Positions 7,753 to 16,745 of a DNA stretch of 64,000 nucleotides are shown here, piece after piece. Below the pieces are notes generated by a model. It was given only the letters and a program-made list of their open reading frames with translations, searched no databases and had not been told where the DNA came from. Numbering within the stretch: the stretch's first letter is position 1; each line of letters starts with the position of its first letter. Made by a program: the position numbers and the translations under genes. Source of the DNA: Caballeronia calidae (GTDB taxonomy: Bacteria > Pseudomonadota > Gammaproteobacteria > Burkholderiales > Burkholderiaceae); NCBI RefSeq assembly GCF_900044055.2, contig NZ_FCOX02000022.1, forward strand, positions 1-64,000, in the 5' to 3' direction.

Positions 7753-9450
7753 TTACATGTTCGGATAGTTGGGTCCGCCGCCACCTTCCGGCGTCACCCA
7801 TACGATGTTCTGCGTCGGGTCCTTGATATCGCATGTCTTGCAGTGCACGCAGTTCTGCGCATTGATCTGCAAGCGGTCTTCCTCTGCATCGCCCTTGACG
7901 AATTCGTACACGCCCGCCGGACAGAAGCGCGCTTCCGGCCCCGCGTAGGTGCGCAGATTGACGGCGACCGGCACGCTCGCATCCCTGAGCGTCAGGTGCA
8001 CGGGCTGGTCCTCCGCGTGATTGGTGTTCGAGATGAACACGGACGAGAGCCGGTCGAAGCTCAGCTTGCCGTCGGGTTTCGGATACGCGATCGGCGTACA
8101 TTGCGCGGCGGGCCGGAGCGTCTCGTGATCCGCATGCCGGTGATGCAGCGTCCACGGCACCTTGCCGCCCAGCAGCTTCTGCTCGATGCCGACCATCAGC
8201 GTGCCGAGGTAGAGGCCCTTGCCCATCCATTGCTTGAAGTTGCGCGCCTTGTGCAGTTCGTCGTGCAGCCAGGAACCTTTGAACGATTCCGGATAGGCCG
8301 CGAGTTCATCCGACCGACGGCCGGCCTGCAACGCGTCGAACGCGGCATCGGCGGCGAGCATGCCCGTTTTGAGCGCCGCATGCGAACCCTTGATGCGCGA
8401 TGCGTTGAGAAAGCCCGCGTCATCGCCGACGAGCGCGCCGCCCGGAAACACCAGCTTCGGCAACGACATCAGACCGCCTGCCGCGATCGCTCGCGCGCCA
8501 TACGACACGCGCTTGCCGCCTTCGAGGAAGGTGCGGATCGCCGGATGTGTCTTGTAGCGCTGAAATTCCTCGAAGGGCGAGAGATACGGATTCGAATAGC
8601 CGAGGCCGACGACGAAGCCGACCATCACCTGATTGTTGTCGAGGTGATAGAGGAACGAGCCGCCGTACGTGTCGCTGTCGAGCGGCCAGCCCGCCGTGTG
8701 AATCACGAGGCCAGGCTTGTGCTTCGCTGGATCGATCTCCCAGAGTTCCTTGATGCCGAGGCCGTACACCTGCGGATCGACGCCGTCGCGCAAGCCGAAG
8801 CGTTCCGACAGTTGCCGGCCGAGATGGCCGCGCGCGCCTTCGCAGAAAAGCGTGTACTTCGCGTGAAGTTCCATGCCGAGCTGGAAGGCATCGGTGGGCT
8901 GGCCGTCACGGCCCACGCCCATGTTGCCCGTCGAGACGCCCTTGACCGAGCCGTCATCGTGATACAGCACTTCGGCCGCGGCAAAGCCCGCGAAGATCTC
9001 GACGCCGAGCGCTTCGGCCTGCTGACCCAGCCAGCGCGTCACGTTCGCGAGGCTGATGACGTAGTTGCCATGGTTCTTGAAGTTGTCCGGCAGCGCCCAG
9101 TTCGGCACGGCCCGCGCGCCGGTTTCCGACAGGAACAGAAAGCGGTCCTCGGTCACGGAGACATCGAGCGGCGCGCCGAGCGCTTTCCAGTCGGGAATGA
9201 GTTCATCGAGCGCGCGCGGGTCCATGACGGCGCCCGACACGATATGCGCGCCGATCTCCGAGCCTTTCTCCAGCACGCAGACGCCAAGCTCGACGCCCTC
9301 TTCCGCCGCACGCTGCTTCAGGCGAATCGCGGCGGACAGTCCGGCGGGGCCGCCGCCGACGATCACCACGTCGTAGTCCATCGATTCACGCGGACCGTAT
9401 TGCTCGATCCAGTTTTCGGGCGCGAGTGTCCCTGCCGTTGCCGACGTCAT
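7753..9450 (-). CDS. Electron transfer flavoprotein-ubiquinone oxidoreductase
   Basis: ETF-QO passes electrons from acyl-CoA dehydrogenases, through ETF, to ubiquinone at the membrane. The 565-residue length is typical. An FAD-binding VVIVGGGPAGLSAA segment lies near residue 30. The C-terminal ferredoxin-like domain carries one [4Fe-4S] cluster, with CPAGVYEF followed by CVHCKTC. The start MTSATAGTLAPENWIEQYGP is normal for the family. Position between the acyl-CoA dehydrogenase and the thiolase ties it to the same operon; the ETF subunits themselves are not in the window. Confidence 0.95.
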   Translation of the reverse strand: MTSATAGTLAPENWIEQYGPRESMDYDVVIVGGGPAGLSAAIRLKQRAAEEGVELGVCVLEKGSEIGAHIVSGAVMDPRALDELIPDWKALGAPLDVSVTEDRFLFLSETGARAVPNWALPDNFKNHGNYVISLANVTRWLGQQAEALGVEIFAGFAAAEVLYHDDGSVKGVSTGNMGVGRDGQPTDAFQLGMELHAKYTLFCEGARGHLGRQLSERFGLRDGVDPQVYGLGIKELWEIDPAKHKPGLVIHTAGWPLDSDTYGGSFLYHLDNNQVMVGFVVGLGYSNPYLSPFEEFQRYKTHPAIRTFLEGGKRVSYGARAIAAGGLMSLPKLVFPGGALVGDDAGFLNASRIKGSHAALKTGMLAADAAFDALQAGRRSDELAAYPESFKGSWLHDELHKARNFKQWMGKGLYLGTLMVGIEQKLLGGKVPWTLHHRHADHETLRPAAQCTPIAYPKPDGKLSFDRLSSVFISNTNHAEDQPVHLTLRDASVPVAVNLRTYAGPEARFCPAGVYEFVKGDAEEDRLQINAQNCVHCKTCDIKDPTQNIVWVTPEGGGGPNYPNM

Positions 9451-9483
9451 GCTGCCTCCATCGATCTCGAGTACGCGTACGCG

Positions 9484-11286
9484 TCAGAATTGCGCGTCGC
9501 TCAGTGCGAACAGCGGATCGTCGCCGCGTGCGGACACGATGGCCGTCTCCAGGCCGCGCGCCTGCGTCAGCACGTATTCGGAGAAGCAGTGCGCGGTCGC
9601 GATCTTCGCGCCGTAGAACTGCGGATCCTCGGCGCGCTTGCGTTGCGCGGCGAGCAGCGCGCGAGCCATCTGCCAGCCCGACAGCACGATCCCCGCGAGC
9701 TTCAGATACAGCACGCTGCCGCCAAACACCGCACGCGGGTCACGCTTGGCCGTTTCGAGCACATACGCGATGACGTTCGCGAGCGCGTCGCGTCCTTCGG
9801 AGAGACGATGGTGCATCGCGTCGAATACGCGCGCGGCGTCGCCTGCATCGACTGTCTGCAACGCAGCGAGCGTGTCGTCGATCTCCTTCAGCAGCGCATG
9901 CGCGGCCGCGCCGCCGTCGCGCATCGTCTTGCGGCCGACGAGATCGTTGGCCTGGATCGCCGTCGTGCCTTCATAGATCGACAGGATGCGTGCATCGCGA
10001 TAGAACTGCGCCGCGCCGGTTTCTTCGATGAAACCCATCCCGCCGTGCACCTGCACGCCGAGGCTGGTGACGTCGATCGCCATCTCGGTGCTCCAGCCTT
10101 TCACGACCGGCACGAGGAATTCGTGGATCGCCAGATGCCGTGCGCGGGTTTCGCCATCGCCGTGATGATGCGCGATGTCGGCATGCGCGGCGGCGACATA
10201 GGCCAGCGCACGCGCGCCTTCGGTCATGGCGCGCATCGTGCCGAGCATGCGCCGCACGTCCGGATGCCGGATGATCGCGACGGCTTGCGCGCCCGAGCCA
10301 TCGACGGGGCGGCTCTGGATGCGTTCCTGCGCGTAGACGGCCGCCTTCTGATAAGCCGCGTCGGACAGCGCGATGCCCTGCAGGCTCACGCCGAAGCGCG
10401 CGGCGTTCATCATGATGAACATGTATTCGAGGCCGCGGTTTTCCTCGCCTACGAGGTAGCCGGTTGCGCCGCCGTTGTCGCCATACTGAAGCACGGCGGT
10501 CGGGCTCGCCTTGATGCCGAGCTTGTGTTCGATCGACACGCAGTGCACGTCGTTGCGCGCGCCGAGACTGCCGTCCTCGTTCACCAGAAACTTGGGCACG
10601 ACGAACAGCGAAATGCCCTTCACGCCCTCCGGCGCGTCCGGCGTGCGGGCCAGCACGAGATGGACGATGTTCTCGGCCATGTCGTGCTCGCCCCAGGTGA
10701 TGAAGATCTTGGTGCCGGACACCTTGTACGATCCGTCGTCCTGCCGCTCGGCACGCGAGCGCACGAGCGACAGGTCGGAGCCCGCCTGCGGCTCGGTCAG
10801 GTTCATCGTGCCCGTCCACTCGCCCGCAATCAGCTTCGGCAGATAGCGCGCCTTCAGTTCATCCGAGCCCGCGATCAGCAACGCCTCGATGGCGCCGTCG
10901 GTAAGCAGCGGGCACAGCGCGAACGACAGGTTGGACGCGTTCAGCATCTCGATGCACGGCGACGCGACCAGCTTCGCCAGCCCCTGTCCGCCGAATTCCG
11001 CCGGATGGCTGATGCCTTGCCAGCCGCCTTCCGTGTATTGGCGATAGGCGTCGCCGAAGCCGGCCGTCGCGGTGACCGTGCCGTCGCGCCATTCGCTCGG
11101 CCGCTGGTCGCCCGCTGCGTTCAACGGCGCGATGACTTCGGCAGCCAGCTTCGCGCCTTCGTCGAGGATGGCTTGCGCCGTATCCGCATTCGAATCCGCA
11201 AGACCCGGAAGCTGGCTGACGCTTGCAATATCTGCCAGCTCTTCCATGACGAACATCATTTCCTTGACGGGGGGCGTGTAACTCAT
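9484..11286 (-). CDS. Acyl-CoA dehydrogenase, long DmdC-like form
   Basis: A 600-residue FAD enzyme, longer than the usual 380 residues, with a C-terminal extension as in the DmdC/YdiO-like branch of acyl-CoA dehydrogenases. Visible motifs are MNLTEPQAGSDLS (FAD/substrate loop), TKIFITWGEHD, HGGMGFIEE and the catalytic-Glu region SIYEGTTAIQANDL. The start MSYTPPVKEMMF has AGGAGTT upstream. It is the first gene of a four-gene operon with ETF-QO, thiolase and hydroxyacyl-CoA dehydrogenase. The chain length of its substrate cannot be read from the sequence. No enoyl-CoA hydratase is present in the operon. Confidence 0.9.
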   Translation of the reverse strand: MSYTPPVKEMMFVMEELADIASVSQLPGLADSNADTAQAILDEGAKLAAEVIAPLNAAGDQRPSEWRDGTVTATAGFGDAYRQYTEGGWQGISHPAEFGGQGLAKLVASPCIEMLNASNLSFALCPLLTDGAIEALLIAGSDELKARYLPKLIAGEWTGTMNLTEPQAGSDLSLVRSRAERQDDGSYKVSGTKIFITWGEHDMAENIVHLVLARTPDAPEGVKGISLFVVPKFLVNEDGSLGARNDVHCVSIEHKLGIKASPTAVLQYGDNGGATGYLVGEENRGLEYMFIMMNAARFGVSLQGIALSDAAYQKAAVYAQERIQSRPVDGSGAQAVAIIRHPDVRRMLGTMRAMTEGARALAYVAAAHADIAHHHGDGETRARHLAIHEFLVPVVKGWSTEMAIDVTSLGVQVHGGMGFIEETGAAQFYRDARILSIYEGTTAIQANDLVGRKTMRDGGAAAHALLKEIDDTLAALQTVDAGDAARVFDAMHHRLSEGRDALANVIAYVLETAKRDPRAVFGGSVLYLKLAGIVLSGWQMARALLAAQRKRAEDPQFYGAKIATAHCFSEYVLTQARGLETAIVSARGDDPLFALSDAQF

Positions 11287-11461
11287 CGATAACTCCTGGC
11301 GCCCAGCGATCAGAGGAAAGTCGCGCTGCGGCGGAAAACGTTGATATGTTGCGATGCATGGTATCAACGTCACCCGGTTTCATCGTTACCGGAATCCGCC
11401 CTTTCACTGACAAAACCTGCCAAAAACGGATCGTTGGCGGATCGCCCGGTCCGTCCGGGAT

Positions 11462-12466
11462 TTACTCGTCTTTTCTCTGTCTGTACGCCGTGGGCGTGCT
11501 GCCGGTCCAGTGCCGGAACGCCCGATGGAACGCGGTCGGATTGTCGAACCCGACGTCGAAGGCAATCGCCGCGATGGCATCGTCGGAACGGGTGAGCCGC
11601 TGGATCGCAATGTCGCGGCGCACCTCGTCCTTGATCGCCTGAAAGGTCGTTCCCTCCGCTTCGAGACGGCGGCACAGCGTCCGCGCCGAGTAGTTCAGTT
11701 CCTGCGCGACGGCATCGACCGTCGGTGTCGTCGGCAGGCCGCCTGCGATGCATTGCCGCACCCGGTGACACACCATCTCTTCGGTGAAGGACACGAAGAT
11801 CCAATCCTCCGGCGCGCGCTGAAGGAAGGCGTCGAGATCCGATTTCCGCTGCCGGATGCGGCGGTCGAGATAGGCCGCATCGAAGGCGATGAACGTGCGA
11901 TCGCGCCCAAAACGCACGGGGCCCGGAAAGAGGTAAAGCAGATCGCCGGTCTGCGCGGGACGCAAGAACTGGAACGCCGCCTCGACCAGTGGAATCTTCT
12001 CGCGTATGAGCCACGACGCCACCCCGTGCACCAGCTTCAGCACCAATTCCCGCGCGAGCGGGCTTGCCTCCGGCCCATGCGGATTCGCCACGAACTCGAC
12101 GGTCGCATAGCGTCCTTCGCGACGCGACACGAGCTGGAATTCATCCAGGACCAGATGAAAGAACTGTCCGAAGCGATGTAACGCGACCTCGAGCCGTGGC
12201 GCGTCGAGCAGGCTCAGACAGAGGAACTTGAGCGTGCCGTTGCGCAGCGGACGCGCGAAGATGCCCGGCATTTCGTCATCGAGCTCCATCGCGAGCAGAC
12301 GGTAGAGCGTCGAAAACTGCTCCTGCGTGACCCGCGCGGCCGGCATGCTGAGCAATTCATGCGGAATGCCGGAATGCTCCGCCAACCGGACGACCGCGGC
12401 GCGGTCGGCGCCCGAAAGGAAACCATTCACGACGGAAATGGGTACGGTGGCAGAGAGCGGTCTCAT
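11462..12466 (-). CDS. AraC family transcriptional regulator
   Basis: A 334-residue regulator with an N-terminal sensing region of the Arabinose_bd type (LSATVPISVVNGFLSGADRA onward) and a C-terminal double helix-turn-helix. Diagnostic pieces are TVDAVAQELNYSARTLCRRL and AIAAIAFDVGFDNPTAFHRA followed by FRHWTGSTPTAYR. The start at MRPLSATVP is chosen because the 50 residues upstream look non-native. It lies just upstream of the acyl-CoA dehydrogenase, on the same strand with a 175-base gap, so it probably controls that operon in response to an acid or its CoA ester. Confidence 0.88.
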   Translation of the reverse strand: MRPLSATVPISVVNGFLSGADRAAVVRLAEHSGIPHELLSMPAARVTQEQFSTLYRLLAMELDDEMPGIFARPLRNGTLKFLCLSLLDAPRLEVALHRFGQFFHLVLDEFQLVSRREGRYATVEFVANPHGPEASPLARELVLKLVHGVASWLIREKIPLVEAAFQFLRPAQTGDLLYLFPGPVRFGRDRTFIAFDAAYLDRRIRQRKSDLDAFLQRAPEDWIFVSFTEEMVCHRVRQCIAGGLPTTPTVDAVAQELNYSARTLCRRLEAEGTTFQAIKDEVRRDIAIQRLTRSDDAIAAIAFDVGFDNPTAFHRAFRHWTGSTPTAYRQRKDE

Positions 12467-12710
12467 GTCAAGAACCGTGCGGGATGGAGAACTCGCGGCC
12501 GATTTTGTCACATCGGTCCCTCGATTCACATCCTCGCACAGGCGACCTGCGCCGCCTCCGCCGTGACCTCGTCCCACCAGCTTGTCGATTCGCCGTCGCT
12601 CAGATGCGCGGATCATGCCGGACGCCGATCACCAACTCGATCTGGATAGGGACGACATTGAGAATGCAGTTGTAGGCGAACGGCATCACGGCGCGCGCGG
12701 GGCGCCCGCT

Positions 12711-13395
12711 TCAGTCCACCGTCACGACGATCTTCCCGACTTGCTCGTTCGATTCCAGGAACCGCGTTGCTTCCCGAATCTCATCGAACTCGAAGGTCCG
12801 CGAAATAAGAGGAACGAGAGCACCCGACTCGAGCTTCTCATTGATGAACGCCTTCGCACGTTCGAGCAGTTCGTCACTGCTCGTGACCTCGATGTAGAGA
12901 TAGCCCTTGAAGGTCAGACATTTGCCGAGCAGAGCGAACTGAGGAAACGTCCCCTCGTCCGTGCTCAGCGCGCCGTATTCGAGAAGGATGCCGCCGAACG
13001 ACATGCACTCCGCAAGCTGAGCGATTGCCGGGCCGCCGATCGGATCGAACACGACGCGAGCCGCCTTTCCGTTCGTGATGTCTCTGACTCGGGTCGCCAG
13101 GTCCTCTTCTGTCGTGGCAATCACGGTAGCGCCGACGCTTCGCGCGATCTGAATCGCGGCGATGCCAACGCTGCTCGATGCCGCCGACACAATGACGAAA
13201 TCGTCAGCGCTCAGTTTGCCCTGTGCGATCAGCGCCCCCCAAGCGGTGACGTACTGCATCCACGATGCAGCGGCCTGCTCGAACGTCAATCGCGCCGGAT
13301 GCTTTACAACGTACCTGGCGGGAATGTTGATCACTTCGCCGTAGGTCGGGCAACGCGACATGTCCAGGGTTGGAATGACGCTCACGGCATCGTAA
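12711..13395 (-). pseudogene. Zinc-independent alcohol dehydrogenase/quinone oxidoreductase, truncated
   Basis: The 224-residue frame matches the central and C-terminal part of a medium-chain dehydrogenase (WMQYVTAWGALI, FVIVSAASSSVGIAAIQIAR, VFDPIGGP, LESNEQVGKIVVTVD). The first 95-100 residues of the catalytic domain are absent. Homology seems to start at VYDAVSVIP, right after an in-frame TAG. The segment IATTEEDLATRV is also shorter than usual: about 20 residues between IATT and EEDL, including the cofactor-recognition stretch, look deleted. The only start is a GTG with no ribosome binding site. It is most likely a dead remnant whose broken edge abuts the porin fragment. Confidence 0.75.
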
Positions 13396-13586
13396 ACCTA
13401 CAGCCTTTCTTCTCGCACGACCTTCTATGCGCTGCAGGCGTATCAGCACGCGCGCGGCCAGTCGCTGGCGCGGGCGGCACGGCGATCGCGGATGCCGTGG
13501 CTGTCGTCGGCGACTCGCAGAACGGGACGCCATCGTCGGGGCCTTCGCAGTTCGTCGCGATGGTCGGCATCCGCCACGCATTCTGA
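13396..13586 (+). pseudogene. Outer-membrane porin, C-terminal fragment with frameshift
   Basis: Reading TAC at 13399 gives YSLSSRTTFYALQAYQHARG, the next-to-last strand region of a Burkholderia-type general porin. After about 13455 the match moves to another frame, giving GDSQNGTPSSGPSQFVAMV and ending GIRHAF at 13586. The terminal Phe and alternating pattern are the outer-membrane insertion signal of trimeric porins. The N-terminal roughly 300 residues are missing and the two parts are out of frame. It ends at a strong hairpin, presumably the old porin terminator. Confidence 0.7.
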
Positions 13587-13596
13587 TGCGGTTGCG

Positions 13597-13627
13597 GCCG
13601 GCGAGGCGCTGCTCGCGCCTCGCCGGC
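13597..13627. terminator. Strong hairpin between porin remnant and glpD
   Basis: A perfect 12-bp GC-rich stem (GCCGGCGAGGCG / CGCCTCGCCGGC) with a 7-base loop. It lies 10 bases after the porin-fragment stop and 4 bases beyond the glpD stop, so it can serve both converging units. No long T tract follows on either strand. Confidence 0.6.
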
Positions 13628-13631
13628 GACA

Positions 13632-15194
13632 CTATCGAAGCATCCAGGTTTGCGCGAACGCGTCGAAGCGCGCAGCCTCGTCGGATTGCCACTGCGCGGA
13701 TTTGCCGAGTTCCTCCGCAATGATTCGCGCGACCTCCGGCGCGGCGCGGCGCGCAGCGGCGGCATCCAGAAACAGCGCGCGATTGCGCCGCGCCAGCACA
13801 TCTTCCACACAGCGCGCGAGTTCGGCCCGCACCGCGAAGCGCGTCTGCGCCTCGGTCAGCCCGCTCGCACGCACGAGCATGTTCTCCGCGCCCGGCAACC
13901 GTTCGATGAACGGCGCGTCCGAACCGTAATGGCCGTGCTGCTCGGCCGTCGATCCATGCAGCGGCAACGACGCCGTGCGGCACGGCGCGGCGGGCAGCAG
14001 CCGCTTCGTCACGGCGAGATCGATCACCTGCTGCGCCATCAGCCGGTACGTCGTCCACTTGCCGCCCGTCACGGTGATCATGCCGGTCGCGTTGATTTCG
14101 ATCGTATGCTCGCGCGACAGCGACGCGGTCGATGCGCTGCCGTCGCTTTTCACGAGCGGACGAAGGCCGGCCCACACGCTCAGGACATCGTCGCGCGTCG
14201 GCTTGACGGACAGATAATCCGCGGCCGTCGCGAGGATGAAGTCGATATCCTCGTCGCTCGCGCGCGGGTCGAGCGGCAGGTCGTCGCGCGGCGTGTCCGT
14301 CGTGCCGACGATCGTATGCCCGTGCCACGGCACCACGAAGAGCACGCGGCCGTCCGTCGTCTTCGGCACGAGAATCGCGCTTTCGCTGCGCAGGAAGCGG
14401 CCCGGCAAGGTCAGATGCACGCCCTGGCTCGGCGCGACGATCGGGCGGGCGCCCGGCTCGGCCATCGCGCGGATCGAATCGACCCAGACGCCCGTCGCAT
14501 TGACGACGCAGCGCGCGCTCACCGTGAAGCGGTCGCCGGTTTCGGCGTCTTCCACCGCGAGCCGATGATGTCCCGTGGTGCGATCGAGTTCGACGCCGCG
14601 CACGGCGGCGTTGTTCAGCGCGACGCCGCCGAGATCGAACAGCGTGCGCATCAGCGCGATGGCGAGGCGCGCGTCGTCGAACTGGCCGTCGAAATAGAGC
14701 GTGCCGCCGCGCAATGCGTGCCCGTGCAGGCTCTCGGCGAGCATCGGCGACCTCGCGCGCGTTTCCGCAAGGCCGAGGCTGCGGCTTGCGCTCAGGTTCA
14801 GCGAACCCGCGAGCCAGTCATATAACTTGAGGCCCGCGCCGTACATCAGCTTGTCGCCGAGCTTGTATGCCGGGACGATGAAGCCGAGCGCACGCACCAG
14901 ATGCGACGCGTTGCGCGCGAGCAGGCCGCGCTCGCGCAGCGCTTCGCGAACGAGCGGAATATTGCCCTGCGCGAGATAGCGCACGCCGCCGTGCACGAGT
15001 TTGGTCGCCTTGCTCGACGTGCCCTTCGCGAAGTCGCGCGCTTCCAGCAGCAGGGTTCGATAGCCGCGCGATGCGGCATCGACGGCCGTGCCGAGGCCGC
15101 TCGCACCGCCGCCGATCACGACGACATCGAAGAGCGGCGTCTGATCGACTTCGCGCAGCAGCGCCGCCCGGTGAGGGGGTGTTCTCGTTTGCAT
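13632..15194 (-). CDS. glpD: Glycerol-3-phosphate dehydrogenase (aerobic)
   Basis: GlpD oxidises glycerol-3-phosphate to dihydroxyacetone phosphate at the inner membrane and reduces quinone. The 520-residue protein has the N-terminal FAD motif VVVIGGGASGLGTAVDAASR and the family segments GTSSKATKLVHGGVRYL, GVWVDSIR, and VGTTDTPRDDLPLDP. The start MQTRTPPHRAALLREVDQ is one base beyond the stop of the truncated glpK. Divergent glpR lies just beyond. Since the local glpK is broken, GlpD here would depend on a kinase gene elsewhere or on imported glycerol-3-phosphate. Confidence 0.93.
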   Translation of the reverse strand: MQTRTPPHRAALLREVDQTPLFDVVVIGGGASGLGTAVDAASRGYRTLLLEARDFAKGTSSKATKLVHGGVRYLAQGNIPLVREALRERGLLARNASHLVRALGFIVPAYKLGDKLMYGAGLKLYDWLAGSLNLSASRSLGLAETRARSPMLAESLHGHALRGGTLYFDGQFDDARLAIALMRTLFDLGGVALNNAAVRGVELDRTTGHHRLAVEDAETGDRFTVSARCVVNATGVWVDSIRAMAEPGARPIVAPSQGVHLTLPGRFLRSESAILVPKTTDGRVLFVVPWHGHTIVGTTDTPRDDLPLDPRASDEDIDFILATAADYLSVKPTRDDVLSVWAGLRPLVKSDGSASTASLSREHTIEINATGMITVTGGKWTTYRLMAQQVIDLAVTKRLLPAAPCRTASLPLHGSTAEQHGHYGSDAPFIERLPGAENMLVRASGLTEAQTRFAVRAELARCVEDVLARRNRALFLDAAAARRAAPEVARIIAEELGKSAQWQSDEAARFDAFAQTWMLR

Positions 15195-15195
15195 G

Positions 15196-15717
15196 TCAGT
15201 CCGTGCAGACAGCGTGTTCGGCGGGGCGCTCCCACGCGCGGCCGCGACGCGCCCGCGCGCGCAGGCCGGGCGCGCTGTCGAGCAGCCACGCGAGCCTGGT
15301 CGCCGAGAAATATGGATCGATGCGCAGACCGGTCTTGCGCTCGATGACCGCCTGCGCACCGCTTTCTATCAGCCGCGCGCAGTGCGCCGCGGTGCGCCGG
15401 TCCTGCCAGACGATCGCCGGCACCACCGGCGCGCCCGTCTGCCGGTCCCAGAGCAGCGTGGTTTCGCGCTGGTTCGCGATGCCGATCGCCGCGATCTCCG
15501 ACGCCTGCGCGCCCGCGTTGCGCATGACTTCGTGCGCGACGGCCAGTTGCGAGCGCCAGATATCGCCGGGATCATGTTCGACCCAGCCGGGCGACGGATA
15601 ATGCTGCGCGAACTCCCGCTGCGCGCTGGCGATCACGCTGCCCGAACGGGCGAAGAGCATCGCGCGGGAACTGGTCGTTCCCTGGTCGAGGGCAAGGATA
15701 AAACGTCGCTGGCTCAT
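15196..15717 (-). pseudogene. glpK: Glycerol kinase, truncated after the first third
   Basis: The frame begins as a normal glycerol kinase: MSQRRFILALDQGTTSSRAM with the DQGTTS phosphate-binding motif, then GIANQRETTLLWDR and VWQDRRTA. It follows the family to about residue 158 (LAWLLDSAPGLRARARRGR), then ends after a short unrelated tail (AWERPAEHAVCTD). A full enzyme has about 500 residues, so roughly 340 are missing, including the second actin-fold domain. The cut falls directly at the glpD start, which suggests an internal deletion within a former glpK-glpD operon. A stable truncated product is possible but could not be an active kinase. Confidence 0.85.
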
Positions 15718-15752
15718 TCCGCCACTCCAGACAGCCGGTTCAAGTCATGTTC

Positions 15753-15778
15753 GAAAACGAATCATGATATTCGTTTTC
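15753..15778. promoter_or_regulatory. Palindromic operator, probably for GlpR
   Basis: The inverted repeat GAAAACGAAT / ATTCGTTTTC, spaced by 6 bases, lies in the divergent region between glpK and glpR. TTCG/CGAA half-sites fit known GlpR and other DeoR-family operators. It is 36 bases upstream of the glpK start, where a repressor would cover the promoter. Confidence 0.6.
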
Positions 15779-15933
15779 AATCATCCTAGCACCGCGTGCC
15801 GATGACGCAAAGATGGCGGCGGTGCGGTCTCCAGCCGTTCTAATTCACGCGCCGTCGTTGGTCGGAGGCATGCTATCGTCGTACACTGCGCGCATCCGGC
15901 AATTTTCATTTTTTTGCGATTCCGCTCAAGCTG

Positions 15934-16713
15934 ATGACATCCGACCATGCACTGAACGGCAGGCAGCGGGCGCTGCTGGACCGCGTCGCCCGGGACGGCT
16001 TCGCGACCATCGACGATCTCGCCGCGCAATTCCAGGTCACGCCGCAGACCATCCGGCGCGACGTCAACTGGCTGTCCGATCAGAACCTGCTGCGCCGCTA
16101 TCACGGCGGTGCGAGCGCGCTGACGAGTTCCGAGAACGCCGCCTATGCCGCGCGGCAGCAGATGTTTCTCGACGAGAAACGGCGCATCGCGAAGCTCGTC
16201 GCGTCGGAGATTCCGAATCACGCGACGCTGTTCATCAATCTCGGCACGACGACCGAGGAAGTCGCGCGCGCATTGCGTCAGCACACGGGGCTGCGCGTCA
16301 TCACGAACAACCTGAACGTGGCGGCCATTCTCGCGGACGAGTCGGATGCGGAGCTGATGGTCGCGGGCGGCAAGGTGCGCGCACGGGATAAGGGCGTCGT
16401 GGGCGAGCAGGCCGTCGACTTCATCCGGATGTTCAAGGTGGACTTCGGGATCATCGGCATTTCGAGCATCGAGGAGGACGGCACGCTCAGGGATTTCGAT
16501 ATCGCCGAAGTGCGCGTGGCGCAGGCGATCATCGAGCAGTCGCGCACCGTGTTTCTCGTCGCAGATCATTCGAAGTTCGGCCGCGCCGCGCTCGTGAAGC
16601 TCGGGCATCTCAGTCAGATCGATGCGCTTTTTACCGATGCGCCGCCGCCGGAATGGATGGCCGAGGGTCTTGCGGCGGCTGATGTCGCGGTGCGCGTGGC
16701 TGATCAGGGCTGA
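15934..16713 (+). CDS. glpR: DeoR-family repressor of glycerol metabolism
   Basis: A 259-residue repressor with a DeoR helix-turn-helix near residues 20-45 (TIDDLAAQFQVTPQTIRRDV) followed by the family signature LLRRYHGGA. The sugar-phosphate sensor domain carries FINLGTTTEEVA, VITNNLNVA and VADHSKFGR. In this family the effector is a phosphorylated sugar, glycerol-3-phosphate for GlpR. It is divergent from glpK-glpD with a palindrome between them, supporting direct control of that operon. The gene appears intact although glpK is not. Confidence 0.9.
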   Translation: MTSDHALNGRQRALLDRVARDGFATIDDLAAQFQVTPQTIRRDVNWLSDQNLLRRYHGGASALTSSENAAYAARQQMFLDEKRRIAKLVASEIPNHATLFINLGTTTEEVARALRQHTGLRVITNNLNVAAILADESDAELMVAGGKVRARDKGVVGEQAVDFIRMFKVDFGIIGISSIEEDGTLRDFDIAEVRVAQAIIEQSRTVFLVADHSKFGRAALVKLGHLSQIDALFTDAPPPEWMAEGLAAADVAVRVADQG

Positions 16714-16745
16714 GTGATCGGCGTGCCGTCCTTGGGCATGGCTGG

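Noticed and set aside
7843..11292. A 1149-residue open frame antisense to ETF-QO and the acyl-CoA dehydrogenase
   Set aside because: Both genes on the other strand are well conserved enzymes; the antisense translation is Arg-rich and has no recognisable domain or start signal.
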